A DNA stretch of 64,000 bases from G965212005 sp965212005 (GTDB lineage: Bacteria > Pseudomonadota > Gammaproteobacteria > Porifericomitales > Porifericomitaceae). Location of the stretch: assembly GCA_965212005.1 (NCBI GenBank), contig OZ243038.1, positions 434,001 to 498,000 on the forward strand, in the 5' to 3' direction. Every line of letters starts with the position of its first letter. The first letter of the stretch is position 1. This document shows, one piece after another, positions 56,638 through 64,000 of this stretch. The notes beneath the pieces were generated by a model, which saw only the letters and a program-made list of their open reading frames with translations, was not told the DNA's origin and did not search any database. Position numbers and translations under genes: made by a program.

Positions 56638-56845
56638 AGCGATCACCCAGGCGTGCGGCACCGGAAGGCAGACACAAGACCACCTCCCGGCCCGCCAAGA
56701 CTCCACTCTATCCAACCTGCAGTATCCGCTATGGCAGATACCGGTACAGGTTGATCCCTTTCTGTACTCATTTAGCTATGATCCGGTCAATAGACGAATA
56801 TTCTTCTTTGTTCCGTGTCAAAGTTGTACTGGTTTAATCTACAGT

Positions 56846-56874
56846 ATATTAAAAGGATATATGTACATCATCAA
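56846..56874 (-). promoter_or_regulatory. Candidate sigma-70 promoter of the adhesin operon
   Basis: On the minus strand TTGATG (56,869-56,874), a 17-nt spacer and TAATAT (56,846-56,851) form a good sigma-70-like pair in the AT-rich region upstream of adhesin B. A start near 56,839 would give a leader of about 200 nt. The region 56,638-57,120 has no gene. Besides this promoter it holds the palindrome and hairpin listed next. Confidence 0.45.
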
Positions 56875-56971
56875 GTATTTTATCATATTCCTGCGAAACG
56901 CAAAATGTCAGCCCCCAAATTAGGAGCCTGTAAATTTCAGCCTATGGCTGCAAAGATCAGGCCAATCGGCG

Positions 56972-56990
56972 AATCGATTGTCAATCGATT
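56972..56990. promoter_or_regulatory. Perfect palindrome upstream of the adhesin operon
   Basis: AATCGATTG-T-CAATCGATT is a perfect 9+9 inverted repeat with a one-base centre, about 100 bp upstream of the candidate -35 box. Such symmetry fits a dimeric regulator site. No known consensus was recognised. Confidence 0.4.
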
Positions 56991-57002
56991 GAAATAAGAG
57001 AG

Positions 57003-57049
57003 AATTTTCTGAATTGGGGCCGATTATTCCCGATTCTGAAAATTTTTTT
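57003..57049 (+). terminator. Hairpin with T-run between adhesin operon and hydrolase gene
   Basis: The arms 57,003-57,018 (AATTTTCTGAATTGGG) and 57,029-57,044 (CCCGATTCTGAAAATT) pair at 14 of 16 positions around a 10-nt loop and run into T7. The T-run orientation suits plus-strand transcripts. On the minus strand the hairpin lies about 75 nt beyond the hydrolase stop. It probably insulates the adhesin promoter, but direction is uncertain. Confidence 0.45.
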
Positions 57050-57120
57050 ATTACAAACCAGTGATTTAAGCCTGTTTTCGCGGGTTCACAGGGCGCAGGA
57101 GTTCCTGCATATCAGGGGTT

Positions 57121-58218
57121 TTAGCACAATTTTGCGTCTGTTTTTGCCCCAGGCAGGCACTCGGCGCGTGATCCGGCCACGGTCGGCTGACCATGCCGGA
57201 TAACCCAGCGCACCGCCCCGACTACCAGCCGCGGCTGATCCAAATGCACCATGTGGCCGCTGCGACCGGCGATGATATGGTGGCTGTTTTGCGTCAGATG
57301 AGCCAATTCAGCCTGCATTTCCATCCATACCCGCTCGCGGGCATTCCCCAGCGGAGTCAGATCCCAGACGCGCCGGCCCCGGCTGAGCACAACCAGCGGA
57401 AGCTGCTGCGGTAACTGCAGGTAGACCCTGGCGGTCTCGCTGGCGCTGCGGGGAAAGCCGAGAAATTCACGCTGCTGGGTCCGAATCGACTTGCGCGAGT
57501 GCAGCAGCATGACGAACACCTGCCGTACCGGCTCCGGATAACCATGCAGTACGCCCGGGTCGCGCAGCAGGCTGACCAGGCGCCTCCTTACGCGCGGCAG
57601 CTTGCGGCGCGACTCAATGGAGACGTCGGGAATACGCTGCGCCTGCTGCGGATGGGAAGGATCCAACAGTACCAGCCCCGCCACTTGCTGCGGATACATA
57701 TCTGCAAAGTGAAAGGCGTTGTAGGCGCCGAAGGAATGCGCGGCGATCAGGTAGGGAGGGGATTCGCCGCTGCGCAAAAGCAGCTGGTTCAGTTCTTTGG
57801 CCAGACGTGAACTGGTGCGTTCTCCGGGTGCCGACTGGCTCCAACCGTAACCGGCGCGGTCATAGGAGCAGACCCGGATTTGCGCGGCAAGTTGCTGTTG
57901 CACCTGCCACCACTCCAACGAGAATCCTCCTAATCCGGATTCCAGGATCACGGTCGGGCTCCCTTCCCCGGTACAGTAGATATGCATATGGTGGGTGCCC
58001 AGGTCCACCAGTTTGCCCGGCGGCGACAAGTCCAGATCGGTCACGCCGACGGCGGGCATCGCCAGGCACAGCAACAGCAGGCACAAAAACGTTCCTCCCG
58101 TCTTCAGCACCGTGCGCGTCACCGGGAAAGCGGGGGGAAGCCACCTGTCTTGAACCATCCCCGTTACACTGGAATGAATATCCGTCTGTATCTTTGATCC
58201 ATCCGCTTGCCGTACCAT
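57121..58218 (-). CDS. Alpha/beta hydrolase, membrane-anchored or exported
   Basis: A 365-aa alpha/beta-hydrolase-fold protein of unknown substrate. A hydrophobic segment at about residues 42-58 (GTFLCLLLLCLAMPAVGV) suggests a signal peptide or anchor after a 40-residue cytoplasmic lead. Fold landmarks follow: oxyanion region ESGLGGFSLEWW, SYDRAGYGWSQ, nucleophile Ser162 in AAHSFGAYNA, Asp186 in VLLDPSHP and a C-terminal His in AGRSGHMVHLDQP. It resembles esterase/haloperoxidase-like hydrolases, and nothing in the neighbourhood fixes its role. It is transcribed toward the adhesin operon but separated by about 480 bp. The ATG at 58,216-58,218 is used. An internal Met at residue 21 would also precede the anchor. 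Confidence 0.85.
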   Translation of the reverse strand: MVRQADGSKIQTDIHSSVTGMVQDRWLPPAFPVTRTVLKTGGTFLCLLLLCLAMPAVGVTDLDLSPPGKLVDLGTHHMHIYCTGEGSPTVILESGLGGFSLEWWQVQQQLAAQIRVCSYDRAGYGWSQSAPGERTSSRLAKELNQLLLRSGESPPYLIAAHSFGAYNAFHFADMYPQQVAGLVLLDPSHPQQAQRIPDVSIESRRKLPRVRRRLVSLLRDPGVLHGYPEPVRQVFVMLLHSRKSIRTQQREFLGFPRSASETARVYLQLPQQLPLVVLSRGRRVWDLTPLGNARERVWMEMQAELAHLTQNSHHIIAGRSGHMVHLDQPRLVVGAVRWVIRHGQPTVAGSRAECLPGAKTDAKLC

Positions 58219-58465
58219 TGGATTTTCCCCACCTGGTCGTCCCGCCGACGATCTGTCCGCTCCTGATCCTTTTGTGTCCGGCGGGTAGCAGATAGTTCCT
58301 GCCGGATCCCGGGATATTGTAGCCGATTGACAGGTCCGGCGAAAACATCAGCCGGCGCGCCGATGCTGCCCGGGCTGCCCGCCACGGCGAGCTTGAGGCA
58401 GCAGGCCCCGCCCCGGAAGGCGCGCATTCCCCAGCTTCAGCATACGAGCGGCGGCTGATATGGTT

Positions 58466-58471
58466 TATACT
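58466..58471 (+). promoter_or_regulatory. Possible -10 box just upstream of prc
   Basis: TATACT lies 10 bp before the prc ATG at 58,482. No convincing -35 box was found. If real, the transcript would be almost leaderless, or translation would start at the next ATG (58,533). The rest of the 263-bp gap from 58,219 is GC-rich without other recognisable features. Confidence 0.25.
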
Positions 58472-58481
58472 TTAATGGATT

Positions 58482-60596
58482 ATGGTTCAGTTCCACTCTC
58501 CGGACCCGGCTGCGTCGCCGGCGCGTTACGCAATGCTCGTGTGCCTGCTGGCCTGCCTGGCACTAACCGCCACGCCGGTACAGGCGCGTCCGATCGAAAT
58601 TACGGAAGCGGAGCTGGCGCCAAACCCCAAACACAAACGCATCTTGGACCTGGTACTGCGCGTGCTCGACAATTACCATTACAAGGACGTGCTGGTGGAC
58701 GATCAGCTCTCTGCGCAGACCCTGGAAAGTTACCTGGACATATTGGACGGTGCGCGGATGTTTTTCCTGTTGCAGGATGCGGTTGCCTTCTCTAGAGATT
58801 ATCACTACCAGCTGGACAACGCACTGCTCGAATTTGATTTGCAGCCCGCCTATAAAATATTCAAACGCTTCCGGCAGCGCCAGCAGGAGCGCATGCAATA
58901 CGCACTCTCCCTGTTGGAACAGGAATTTGACTTCACGTCGGAAGAGGAATACGTCTATGACCGCAGGGATGCTCCCTGGATCGCATCCGTAGCAACCATG
59001 GACGCGTTGTGGCAGAAGCGGGTGAAAAACGATCTGCTCAACCTGATCCTGGCCGGCAAGTCGGAAGAGGAAAGCCGCGAAACACTACGCAACCGCTACA
59101 GCTCGGTACGCTCCTCCACCTTCCAACTCAACAGCGATGACGTCTTCCAGCACTTCATTAACGCCTTTACCACCGCGATTGAGCCACACACGACTTACTT
59201 CTCTCCGCGCACCTCGGAGAACTTTGACATCAATATGCGCCTTTCCCTGGAGGGGATTGGCGCAGTGCTGCGCTCCGACAACCAGGCCTACACCGTGATT
59301 CAGCAGTTGATCCCCGGAGGGCCAGCGGCTCGAAGCGGCGAGCTGCAAGCGCAGGATCGAATCGTCGGCGTCGGGCAGGGAGATGAGTCGATCCTGGACG
59401 TGATTGGCTGGCGACTGGAGAACGTGGTAGAGCTGATCCGCGGCCCGCGCCAGACCCAGGTACGGCTGGAAATTCTGCCCAAGGACCACGGACCGGAAGG
59501 ACCTTCCCGGATCGTTTTGCTGACCCGCGATCAGATTCGGCTGGAGCAGCGTGCCGTACGTAACTTCATCATTCGCCTGTCGAATCCCGGGCGCATACTG
59601 GGCGTCATCGACGTGCCTTCTTTCTACGTGGATTTCCAGGCACTGGCCAAAGGCGACCGGGACTACCGCAGCACTACCCGCGACGTGCGCAGGCTGATTT
59701 CCGAACTGCTGGAGCAGAACGTAGACGGCCTGATCGTTGATTTGCGCGGCAACGGCGGCGGGTCGCTGAAGGAAGCATTGGAACTGACCGGCCTGTTCAT
59801 CAAGGCCGGGCCTATCGTGCAGACGAAAAACTCGCGGGGCAAAATCGAAATCAACCGTGACCCCGACCCGTCGATCTTCTACGCAGGCCCGCTGGCCATT
59901 CTGGTGGATCGGTTCAGCGCTTCCGCCTCGGAGATCGTCGCCGGCGCCATCCAGGACTACCACCGCGGCATTATTCTCGGCGAACCCACCTTCGGCAAGG
60001 GAACGATTCAAAGCATCACCGACCTGAATAGTTTCGGGCAAGAGAAAGAGTTGAAACTGGGCAGGCTGAAAACCACCGTGGCCCAGTTCTTCCGCGTCAG
60101 TGGCAGCAGTAATCAGTACAAGGGAGTGACACCGGACATCGTCTTCCCAACCGCGGTCAATCCCGAGGAGTACGGTGAACGTGCGTTCGACAACGCGTTG
60201 CCCTGGAGTTCGCTGCGCCCGCTGCGCTACCGCAAAGGTGTCGCAGCGACGGAATTGTTCGATGAAGTGCGGCGCAAACACCAGGAACGGGTCGCACAGG
60301 ATCCCGATTGGCAAAAACTGCTGCAACGGATCGACCTTATCCGCAAGACGCGGGAGCAGGTAACGATCTCGCTGAACCGGGAAAAGCGCGAACAGGAACG
60401 CAAGCAGCACCTGGCATTGCAGGATAACCCGCAGGCGGAGTTGGAAGAAGGGGAAGAAGTCTCTGAAGCCGACCTGCCCAGCGGAGCGGACGTACAGATC
60501 GAACTGGCAGAGGCGGACCTTGCGCTGCGGGAGGCGGCGCGGGTGCTGAACGATCTGATCGTTCCCGGTCGCAGGACCGCCGCCAACCTGGATTAA
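58482..60596 (+). CDS. prc: Prc/Tsp, periplasmic tail-specific protease
   Basis: Carboxy-terminal processing protease (peptidase S41A) that degrades periplasmic proteins from their C termini and regulates peptidoglycan hydrolases. The 704-aa product has a signal peptide (cleavage near PVQA, residue 35) and a long helical N domain. A PDZ domain lies at about 254-336 and the S41 core at about 370-550. The catalytic Ser481 lies in DRFSASASEI, Asp492 in IQDYHRG and Lys506 in EPTFGKGTIQ, with the same spacing as E. coli Ser430/Asp441/Lys455. A C-terminal helical domain follows (QVTISLNREKREQERK). The start at 58,482 is uncertain; Met18 (58,533) is an alternative that still leaves a signal peptide. 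Confidence 0.95.
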   Translation: MVQFHSPDPAASPARYAMLVCLLACLALTATPVQARPIEITEAELAPNPKHKRILDLVLRVLDNYHYKDVLVDDQLSAQTLESYLDILDGARMFFLLQDAVAFSRDYHYQLDNALLEFDLQPAYKIFKRFRQRQQERMQYALSLLEQEFDFTSEEEYVYDRRDAPWIASVATMDALWQKRVKNDLLNLILAGKSEEESRETLRNRYSSVRSSTFQLNSDDVFQHFINAFTTAIEPHTTYFSPRTSENFDINMRLSLEGIGAVLRSDNQAYTVIQQLIPGGPAARSGELQAQDRIVGVGQGDESILDVIGWRLENVVELIRGPRQTQVRLEILPKDHGPEGPSRIVLLTRDQIRLEQRAVRNFIIRLSNPGRILGVIDVPSFYVDFQALAKGDRDYRSTTRDVRRLISELLEQNVDGLIVDLRGNGGGSLKEALELTGLFIKAGPIVQTKNSRGKIEINRDPDPSIFYAGPLAILVDRFSASASEIVAGAIQDYHRGIILGEPTFGKGTIQSITDLNSFGQEKELKLGRLKTTVAQFFRVSGSSNQYKGVTPDIVFPTAVNPEEYGERAFDNALPWSSLRPLRYRKGVAATELFDEVRRKHQERVAQDPDWQKLLQRIDLIRKTREQVTISLNREKREQERKQHLALQDNPQAELEEGEEVSEADLPSGADVQIELAEADLALREAARVLNDLIVPGRRTAANLD

Positions 60597-60673
60597 CCCG
60601 AACGGAACCCAGCGCCCCCGGTAACGTTTACAGGCATCTCCCGAAGACGAGCACCAGACAAGGCTGATCCACG

Positions 60674-61183
60674 TTGAACCGCGGCAAAACAATCCGCCTT
60701 TCCCTGCTGCTGACGCTGTTGACGGGCACGGCCGGTTACGGCTGGTGGCACCAGCTCCAGCAACCGGCCATCGGACAAAGCGTTGTGAGCATACAAGAGC
60801 CCAGGTTGGCGCCGGAACAGACCGGCCGCCTGCTGAGCAGCGGAAACTTCATTCATGCCAACCCCCAGGACCGCACACATTACGGCAGCGGGCAGGCGCG
60901 CGTTTTTGAGCACGTGGTGCGCCTGGAAGAGGACTTCATGGTCGGTCCCGGTCCCGCCTATTACCTGTACTTGACGGAAAGCACTGATTTCAAGCCCGGC
61001 ACCGATCTGAAAACCGTAGAGCACGTGGAACTGGGCAATCTGAAAGCCTTCCAGGGGGCGCAAAATTATCCCATTCCGGCGTCAACGGATGCGGCCCAAT
61101 ACTCCAGCCTGGTGGTCTGGTGCAAACTGTTCGGCATTCTGATTTCACCGGCGCGACTGACGCCGGCGCCGACCGTCCATTAA
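60674..61183 (+). CDS. DM13-domain exported protein
   Basis: A 169-aa protein with an N-terminal signal or anchor (RLSLLLTLLTGTAGYGWW). The rest matches a single DM13 domain, about residues 50-160: GSGQARVFEHVVRLEEDFMV, GPAYYLYLTES, LGNLKAFQGAQNYPIP and the conserved Cys in SSLVVWCKLFGILISPA. DM13 domains are proposed redox or electron-transfer modules with that near-invariant cysteine. The function in bacteria is not established. The start is TTG at 60,674, with GACAAGG about 11 nt upstream. It sits between prc and the deacetylase-like gene on the same strand (77 and 24 bp gaps), so cotranscription is likely. Confidence 0.83.
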   Translation: MNRGKTIRLSLLLTLLTGTAGYGWWHQLQQPAIGQSVVSIQEPRLAPEQTGRLLSSGNFIHANPQDRTHYGSGQARVFEHVVRLEEDFMVGPGPAYYLYLTESTDFKPGTDLKTVEHVELGNLKAFQGAQNYPIPASTDAAQYSSLVVWCKLFGILISPARLTPAPTVH

Positions 61184-61207
61184 CCTGTCAGCAAGCGCCC
61201 GGCACTC

Positions 61208-62236
61208 ATGCACCCTCCCGCTCACTCTGAGCAACTGCCGCCGTCCCCTCCTCCTACCGGCTTGCTCTATGACCCGGTATTCCTGGAACACCAGACGGCC
61301 CCCGGTCACCCGGAGCGGAGCGAGCGGCTGCAGGTAAGCTGGCAGGCGCTGCAGCGTCAACCCTGGTTTTTCGAATTGCGCCAACTGGCTCCGCGGCTGG
61401 TGGAAGAGGAGTGGTTGCACACCGTGCACGATGCGCAGTACATCAGTCGCGCCGAGCGCCAGTGCGGCATCGGCGCTCCCTACCTGGACGTGCCCGACGT
61501 CAGTGTCTGCCCCGACTCCTACCAGGTCGCCCGGCAGGCCGCGGGCGGCTGCCTGGTGCTGGCCGATGCCCTGGTGAGCGGGCAGATCCGCAACGGCTTT
61601 GCCCTGCTGCGCCCGCCCGGCCATCACGCCGAAGCAGACCTGGCACTGGGGTTCTGCTTATTCAATAACGCCGCGATCCTGACCCGTTACCTGCAAAAAC
61701 GGCACGGCTTAAACAAAATACTGATCCTGGACTGGGACGTGCATCACGGCAACGGCACCCAGCACATTTTTGAGGCGGACCCCTCCGTGCTGTATATCAG
61801 CCTGCACCAGTACCCGTACTATCCGGGGACCGGGGGATGGAACGAAACCGGCACCGGTCGCGGTCACGGCGCCACCTGCAATTGTCCGATGCAGGCCGGA
61901 TGCGGAGACGCGGCATACCAACAGGCATTCCGTGAACGTGTGTTGCCGTACATTGACGCGTTTCGTCCGGAATGCATTATCATCTCAGCCGGATTTGACG
62001 CCCATCACGCGGATCCGCTGGGCGGGATCCAGTTAAGCACCGAGTGCTACGGCTGGATGAGCGAGCGCTTGCTGGAAAAAGCCGAACTATACGCGAACGG
62101 GCGCTTGCTCTCCCTGCTGGAGGGAGGGTATCACCTGCAGGCCCTGTCCTCCTGTATCACACTGCACCTGGCTCACCTGTCCCGGCAGAGCCCGCCGCCC
62201 GCGGGACACTACCACGGCATCCTCCCGGTGGCGTGA
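61208..62236 (+). CDS. Histone deacetylase-family (class II HDAC/acetoin-utilisation-like) hydrolase
   Basis: Zinc-dependent amidohydrolase of the arginase/deacetylase fold. Bacterial members deacetylate polyamines, lysines or small amides, and the substrate here is unknown. The 342-aa protein has HPERSERLQ near the N terminus, then RPPGHHAEADLALGFCLFNN with the catalytic His pair. The zinc ligands lie in ILDWDVHHGNGTQ (Asp and His) and SAGFDAHHADPLGG (Asp), and LLSLLEGGYHLQAL closes the fold. All catalytic residues are present. ATG at 61,208. It converges with msrA, whose stop lies only a few bases away. Confidence 0.92.
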   Translation: MHPPAHSEQLPPSPPPTGLLYDPVFLEHQTAPGHPERSERLQVSWQALQRQPWFFELRQLAPRLVEEEWLHTVHDAQYISRAERQCGIGAPYLDVPDVSVCPDSYQVARQAAGGCLVLADALVSGQIRNGFALLRPPGHHAEADLALGFCLFNNAAILTRYLQKRHGLNKILILDWDVHHGNGTQHIFEADPSVLYISLHQYPYYPGTGGWNETGTGRGHGATCNCPMQAGCGDAAYQQAFRERVLPYIDAFRPECIIISAGFDAHHADPLGGIQLSTECYGWMSERLLEKAELYANGRLLSLLEGGYHLQALSSCITLHLAHLSRQSPPPAGHYHGILPVA

Positions 62237-62239
62237 AAT

Positions 62240-62884
62240 TCAGTCGGCGTCCGGTAACGCGACCCCGGTACGGCCCAACCCGCAATAGCCGGCCGGGTTC
62301 CTGACCAGGTACTGTTGATGATCGGCCTCGGCGTAATGGAAGCGGGGCGCAAGACATATTTCCGTGCTGATCCGACCGAAGCCGGCAGCGTCCAGGGCGC
62401 GCTGGCAGCGCCGGTGGGAAGCCTGCGCCCGGGCCAGTTGCTCTCCGTCGATCGCATAAATTACCGATCGGTACTGGCTGCCGACGTCATTGCCTTGCCG
62501 CATCCCCTGGGTCGGATCATGTCCTTCCCAGAAAACCTGCAACAGGCGGGCATAGGAATGCTGTTTCGGATCGTAAACCACCAGCACCACCTCGGCGTGA
62601 CCGCTGTACCCGCGGCACACCTCCCGATAATCCGGAGCGGGACTCTCGCCGCCGCTGTAACCCACCGCCGTCAGGTAAACCTCCAGCTCCCAGAAAAGCC
62701 GCTCAGCCCCCCAGAAACAACCCATGCCAAATACCGCCGCCTGCAGTCCGGGAGGGAAAGGAGGCAGCAGCTCCCGCCCGTTGAGCGCGTGCCGCCGGGC
62801 CAGCGAAGCCTGCCGGACCAGGGGGCCGTCCCCGAACAGAAGCGACTCCCACGGCTGCGGCTCCCGCCTGGAAAATGTACTCAT
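62240..62884 (-). CDS. msrA: MsrA, peptide methionine-S-sulfoxide reductase
   Basis: Repairs oxidised methionine. The 214-aa protein has the catalytic Cys56 in AVFGMGCFWGAE, then TAVGYSGG, the SGHAEVV and FWEGHDPTQGMRQGND motifs, and FHYAEADHQQYL. It retains one recycling cysteine in NPAGYCG, but the position of the second C-terminal Cys found in the E. coli enzyme is Ala (TGVALP), so recycling may use a two-cysteine relay. I choose the ATG at 62,882-62,884 because AAGGAG lies 4 nt upstream. The open frame reaches 63,169, but that extension has no family character and overlaps corB. The 62,885-63,080 gap must hold the divergent msrA and corB promoters, which I cannot place. Confidence 0.95.
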   Translation of the reverse strand: MSTFSRREPQPWESLLFGDGPLVRQASLARRHALNGRELLPPFPPGLQAAVFGMGCFWGAERLFWELEVYLTAVGYSGGESPAPDYREVCRGYSGHAEVVLVVYDPKQHSYARLLQVFWEGHDPTQGMRQGNDVGSQYRSVIYAIDGEQLARAQASHRRCQRALDAAGFGRISTEICLAPRFHYAEADHQQYLVRNPAGYCGLGRTGVALPDAD

Positions 62885-63080
62885 CGCACTCCTTGGTTCC
62901 CTATCAATAGCGCCCGGACACAGCCGCCGGGAGCCGGACTTTGCACCGCAACAGCCGCTACTGTGCGGCGCAGTATATGGCTGGACGAACCGGGCGCGCC
63001 GGCACGTGACCACAAAAGCGCTTGCATGCAGGCTCATCCTCCGGGAAAATAATAGCAGGCTTCTAACAAAAAGCATCTGA

Positions 63081-64000
63081 TTGGACGATATTCCCTTAGC
63101 CTGGCTGGCAGGCACCCTGTTTTTACTGATTCTGGTTTCCGGCTTTTGCTCCGGTTCAGAGACGGGCATGATGGCTTTGAATCGCTACCGACTCCGGCAC
63201 CGGGCAAGGAAGGGTGAGCGCAATGCCAAACAGGTCGCCGCACTGCTGGAGCGTCCGGACCGCCTGCTGGGCCTGATCCTGCTGACCAACACACTGGCCA
63301 ACCTGTTGGCCGCATCGCTGACCACTATCATCGGGATTCGCCTGCTGGGCGCTTCCGGGGCGATCCTGGCGCCGTTGATACTGGTAGTGGTCATCCTGAT
63401 TTTTGCCGAGGTGGCGCCAAAGACCGTGGCGGCCCGTTACCCCGAACAGATTGCCTACGCTGCCGCCAGGCCGCTGCGGACGTTGATATGGCTGCTGCAG
63501 CCTGCGGTGTGGCTGATCAACTGCATCACCAACGGCATGCTGCGCATATTCGGTTTCCGCGTCCAGGGACCGATCGATGCGGCATTGGACCCGGAAGAGT
63601 TGCGTGCCGTCGTGCACGAAGCCAGTCCCTTGATTGGAGACCACCACAAAGACATGCTGCTCAATATCCTGGCACTGGACCAGGCCGTCGTGGAGGACGT
63701 GATGGTGCCGCGCAACGAGGTGGCAACCGTCGATCTGAACGCATCCGACGAGGAGCTCCTGCATACGCTGCATCAAGGCCGGTATGCCCTGTTGCCGGTC
63801 TGCAAAGACACGCTGGACCAGGTCGTCGGCATGCTGCATACCCGCCGCCTGGCGGAGTGGGAAGCCGACGCCTCGCGCCCGCTGCGGGAATCGCTCGAAG
63901 AGCTGCTGGAAGAGTCCTGCTATGTTCCCGAAGGGCTCGGACTGCACCGCCAGCTGCTCAACTTCCAGCGCAGCAGGGAACGCGCCGGGCTGGTGGTGGA
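63081..64000 (+). CDS. corB: CorB/YfjD-like CNNM-CBS membrane protein (partial, 3' end cut by window)
   Basis: CNNM/CorC-family protein linked to magnesium homeostasis. The visible roughly 306 codons begin LDDIPLAWLAGTLFLLILV and contain the DUF21/CNNM signature SGFCSGSETGMMALNRYRLR. Further transmembrane segments with EVAPKTVAARYPE follow. The DPEELRAVVHEA linker and the first CBS domain come next (VVEDVMVPRNEVATVDLN ... GRYALLPVCKDTLDQVVGML). An in-frame TGA directly precedes the TTG at 63,081, so the start is that TTG or a later codon, and homology favours the TTG. Its usual neighbour ypjD lies 42 kb away. Confidence 0.9.
   Translation, partial: MDDIPLAWLAGTLFLLILVSGFCSGSETGMMALNRYRLRHRARKGERNAKQVAALLERPDRLLGLILLTNTLANLLAASLTTIIGIRLLGASGAILAPLILVVVILIFAEVAPKTVAARYPEQIAYAAARPLRTLIWLLQPAVWLINCITNGMLRIFGFRVQGPIDAALDPEELRAVVHEASPLIGDHHKDMLLNILALDQAVVEDVMVPRNEVATVDLNASDEELLHTLHQGRYALLPVCKDTLDQVVGMLHTRRLAEWEADASRPLRESLEELLEESCYVPEGLGLHRQLLNFQRSRERAGLVV

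Noticed and set aside
62885..63169. A 309-aa MsrA with a 95-residue N-terminal extension
   Set aside because: The extension has no family similarity, overlaps the opposite-strand corB start, and the inner ATG has a strong ribosome-binding site and gives normal MsrA length.

Overview
The window looks like a GC-rich chromosome segment from a gammaproteobacterium, probably marine or host-associated. That reading rests on the canonical envelope gene order (rpsB-tsf-pyrH-frr-uppS-cdsA-dxr-rseP-bamA-skp-lpxD-fabZ-lpxA), divergent map-glnD, a mutH gene, and a ypjD/corB pair of the Pseudomonas type. The lifestyle is inferred from the adhesins only. No tRNA, rRNA, CRISPR array, transposase or phage gene was seen.

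Region 1 (1-12,476, minus strand): a tightly packed operon for translation (S2, EF-Ts, RRF), UMP kinase, isoprenoid and phospholipid precursors (uppS, dxr, cdsA), the site-2 protease RseP, outer-membrane protein assembly (bamA, skp) and lipid A synthesis (lpxD, fabZ, lpxA). Many junctions are 1-4 nt stop/start overlaps, and several starts are GTG or TTG. lpxA runs off the left edge.

Region 2 (12,605-20,599, plus strand): map, glnD, mutH, dusA, an FKBP-type isomerase with a doubled N-terminal domain, and a YpjD/CcsA-like membrane protein. Three copies of a roughly 245-bp repeat lie between dusA and the FKBP gene.

Region 3 (20,600-56,640): a 36-kb locus made almost entirely of two tandem giant adhesin genes on the minus strand. 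Each starts with a signal peptide and an inverse-autotransporter (intimin/invasin-type) beta-barrel and then exports a very long chain of Calx-beta repeats. The upstream gene (46,444-56,637, about 3,400 aa) ends in two leucine-rich-repeat blocks. The downstream gene would be about 7,900 codons if intact (22,654-46,431), but frame breaks and scrambled repeat sequence interrupt it between about 36.2 and 38.3 kb. It carries higher-order tandem units of 1,128 bp and 1,071-1,077 bp, a 2.86-kb spaced duplication, and a six-cysteine Calx-beta-like module. Downstream of its stop lie a decayed extra copy of its 3' end and five to six 230-234-bp mini-repeats. Each mini-repeat is stitched from the ypjD 3' end, the intergenic flank, the adhesin 3' end and an internal adhesin segment.

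Region 4 (57,121-64,000): an alpha/beta hydrolase (minus), the tail-specific protease Prc, a DM13-domain protein and a histone-deacetylase-family hydrolase (all plus), msrA (minus) and the 5' part of corB (plus, cut by the right edge). ypjD and corB are adjacent in many gammaproteobacteria, so the material between them may be inserted. BamA, Skp, RseP, the FKBP isomerase and Prc would all plausibly act in biogenesis or quality control of the giant barrel proteins, although no regulatory link is visible.
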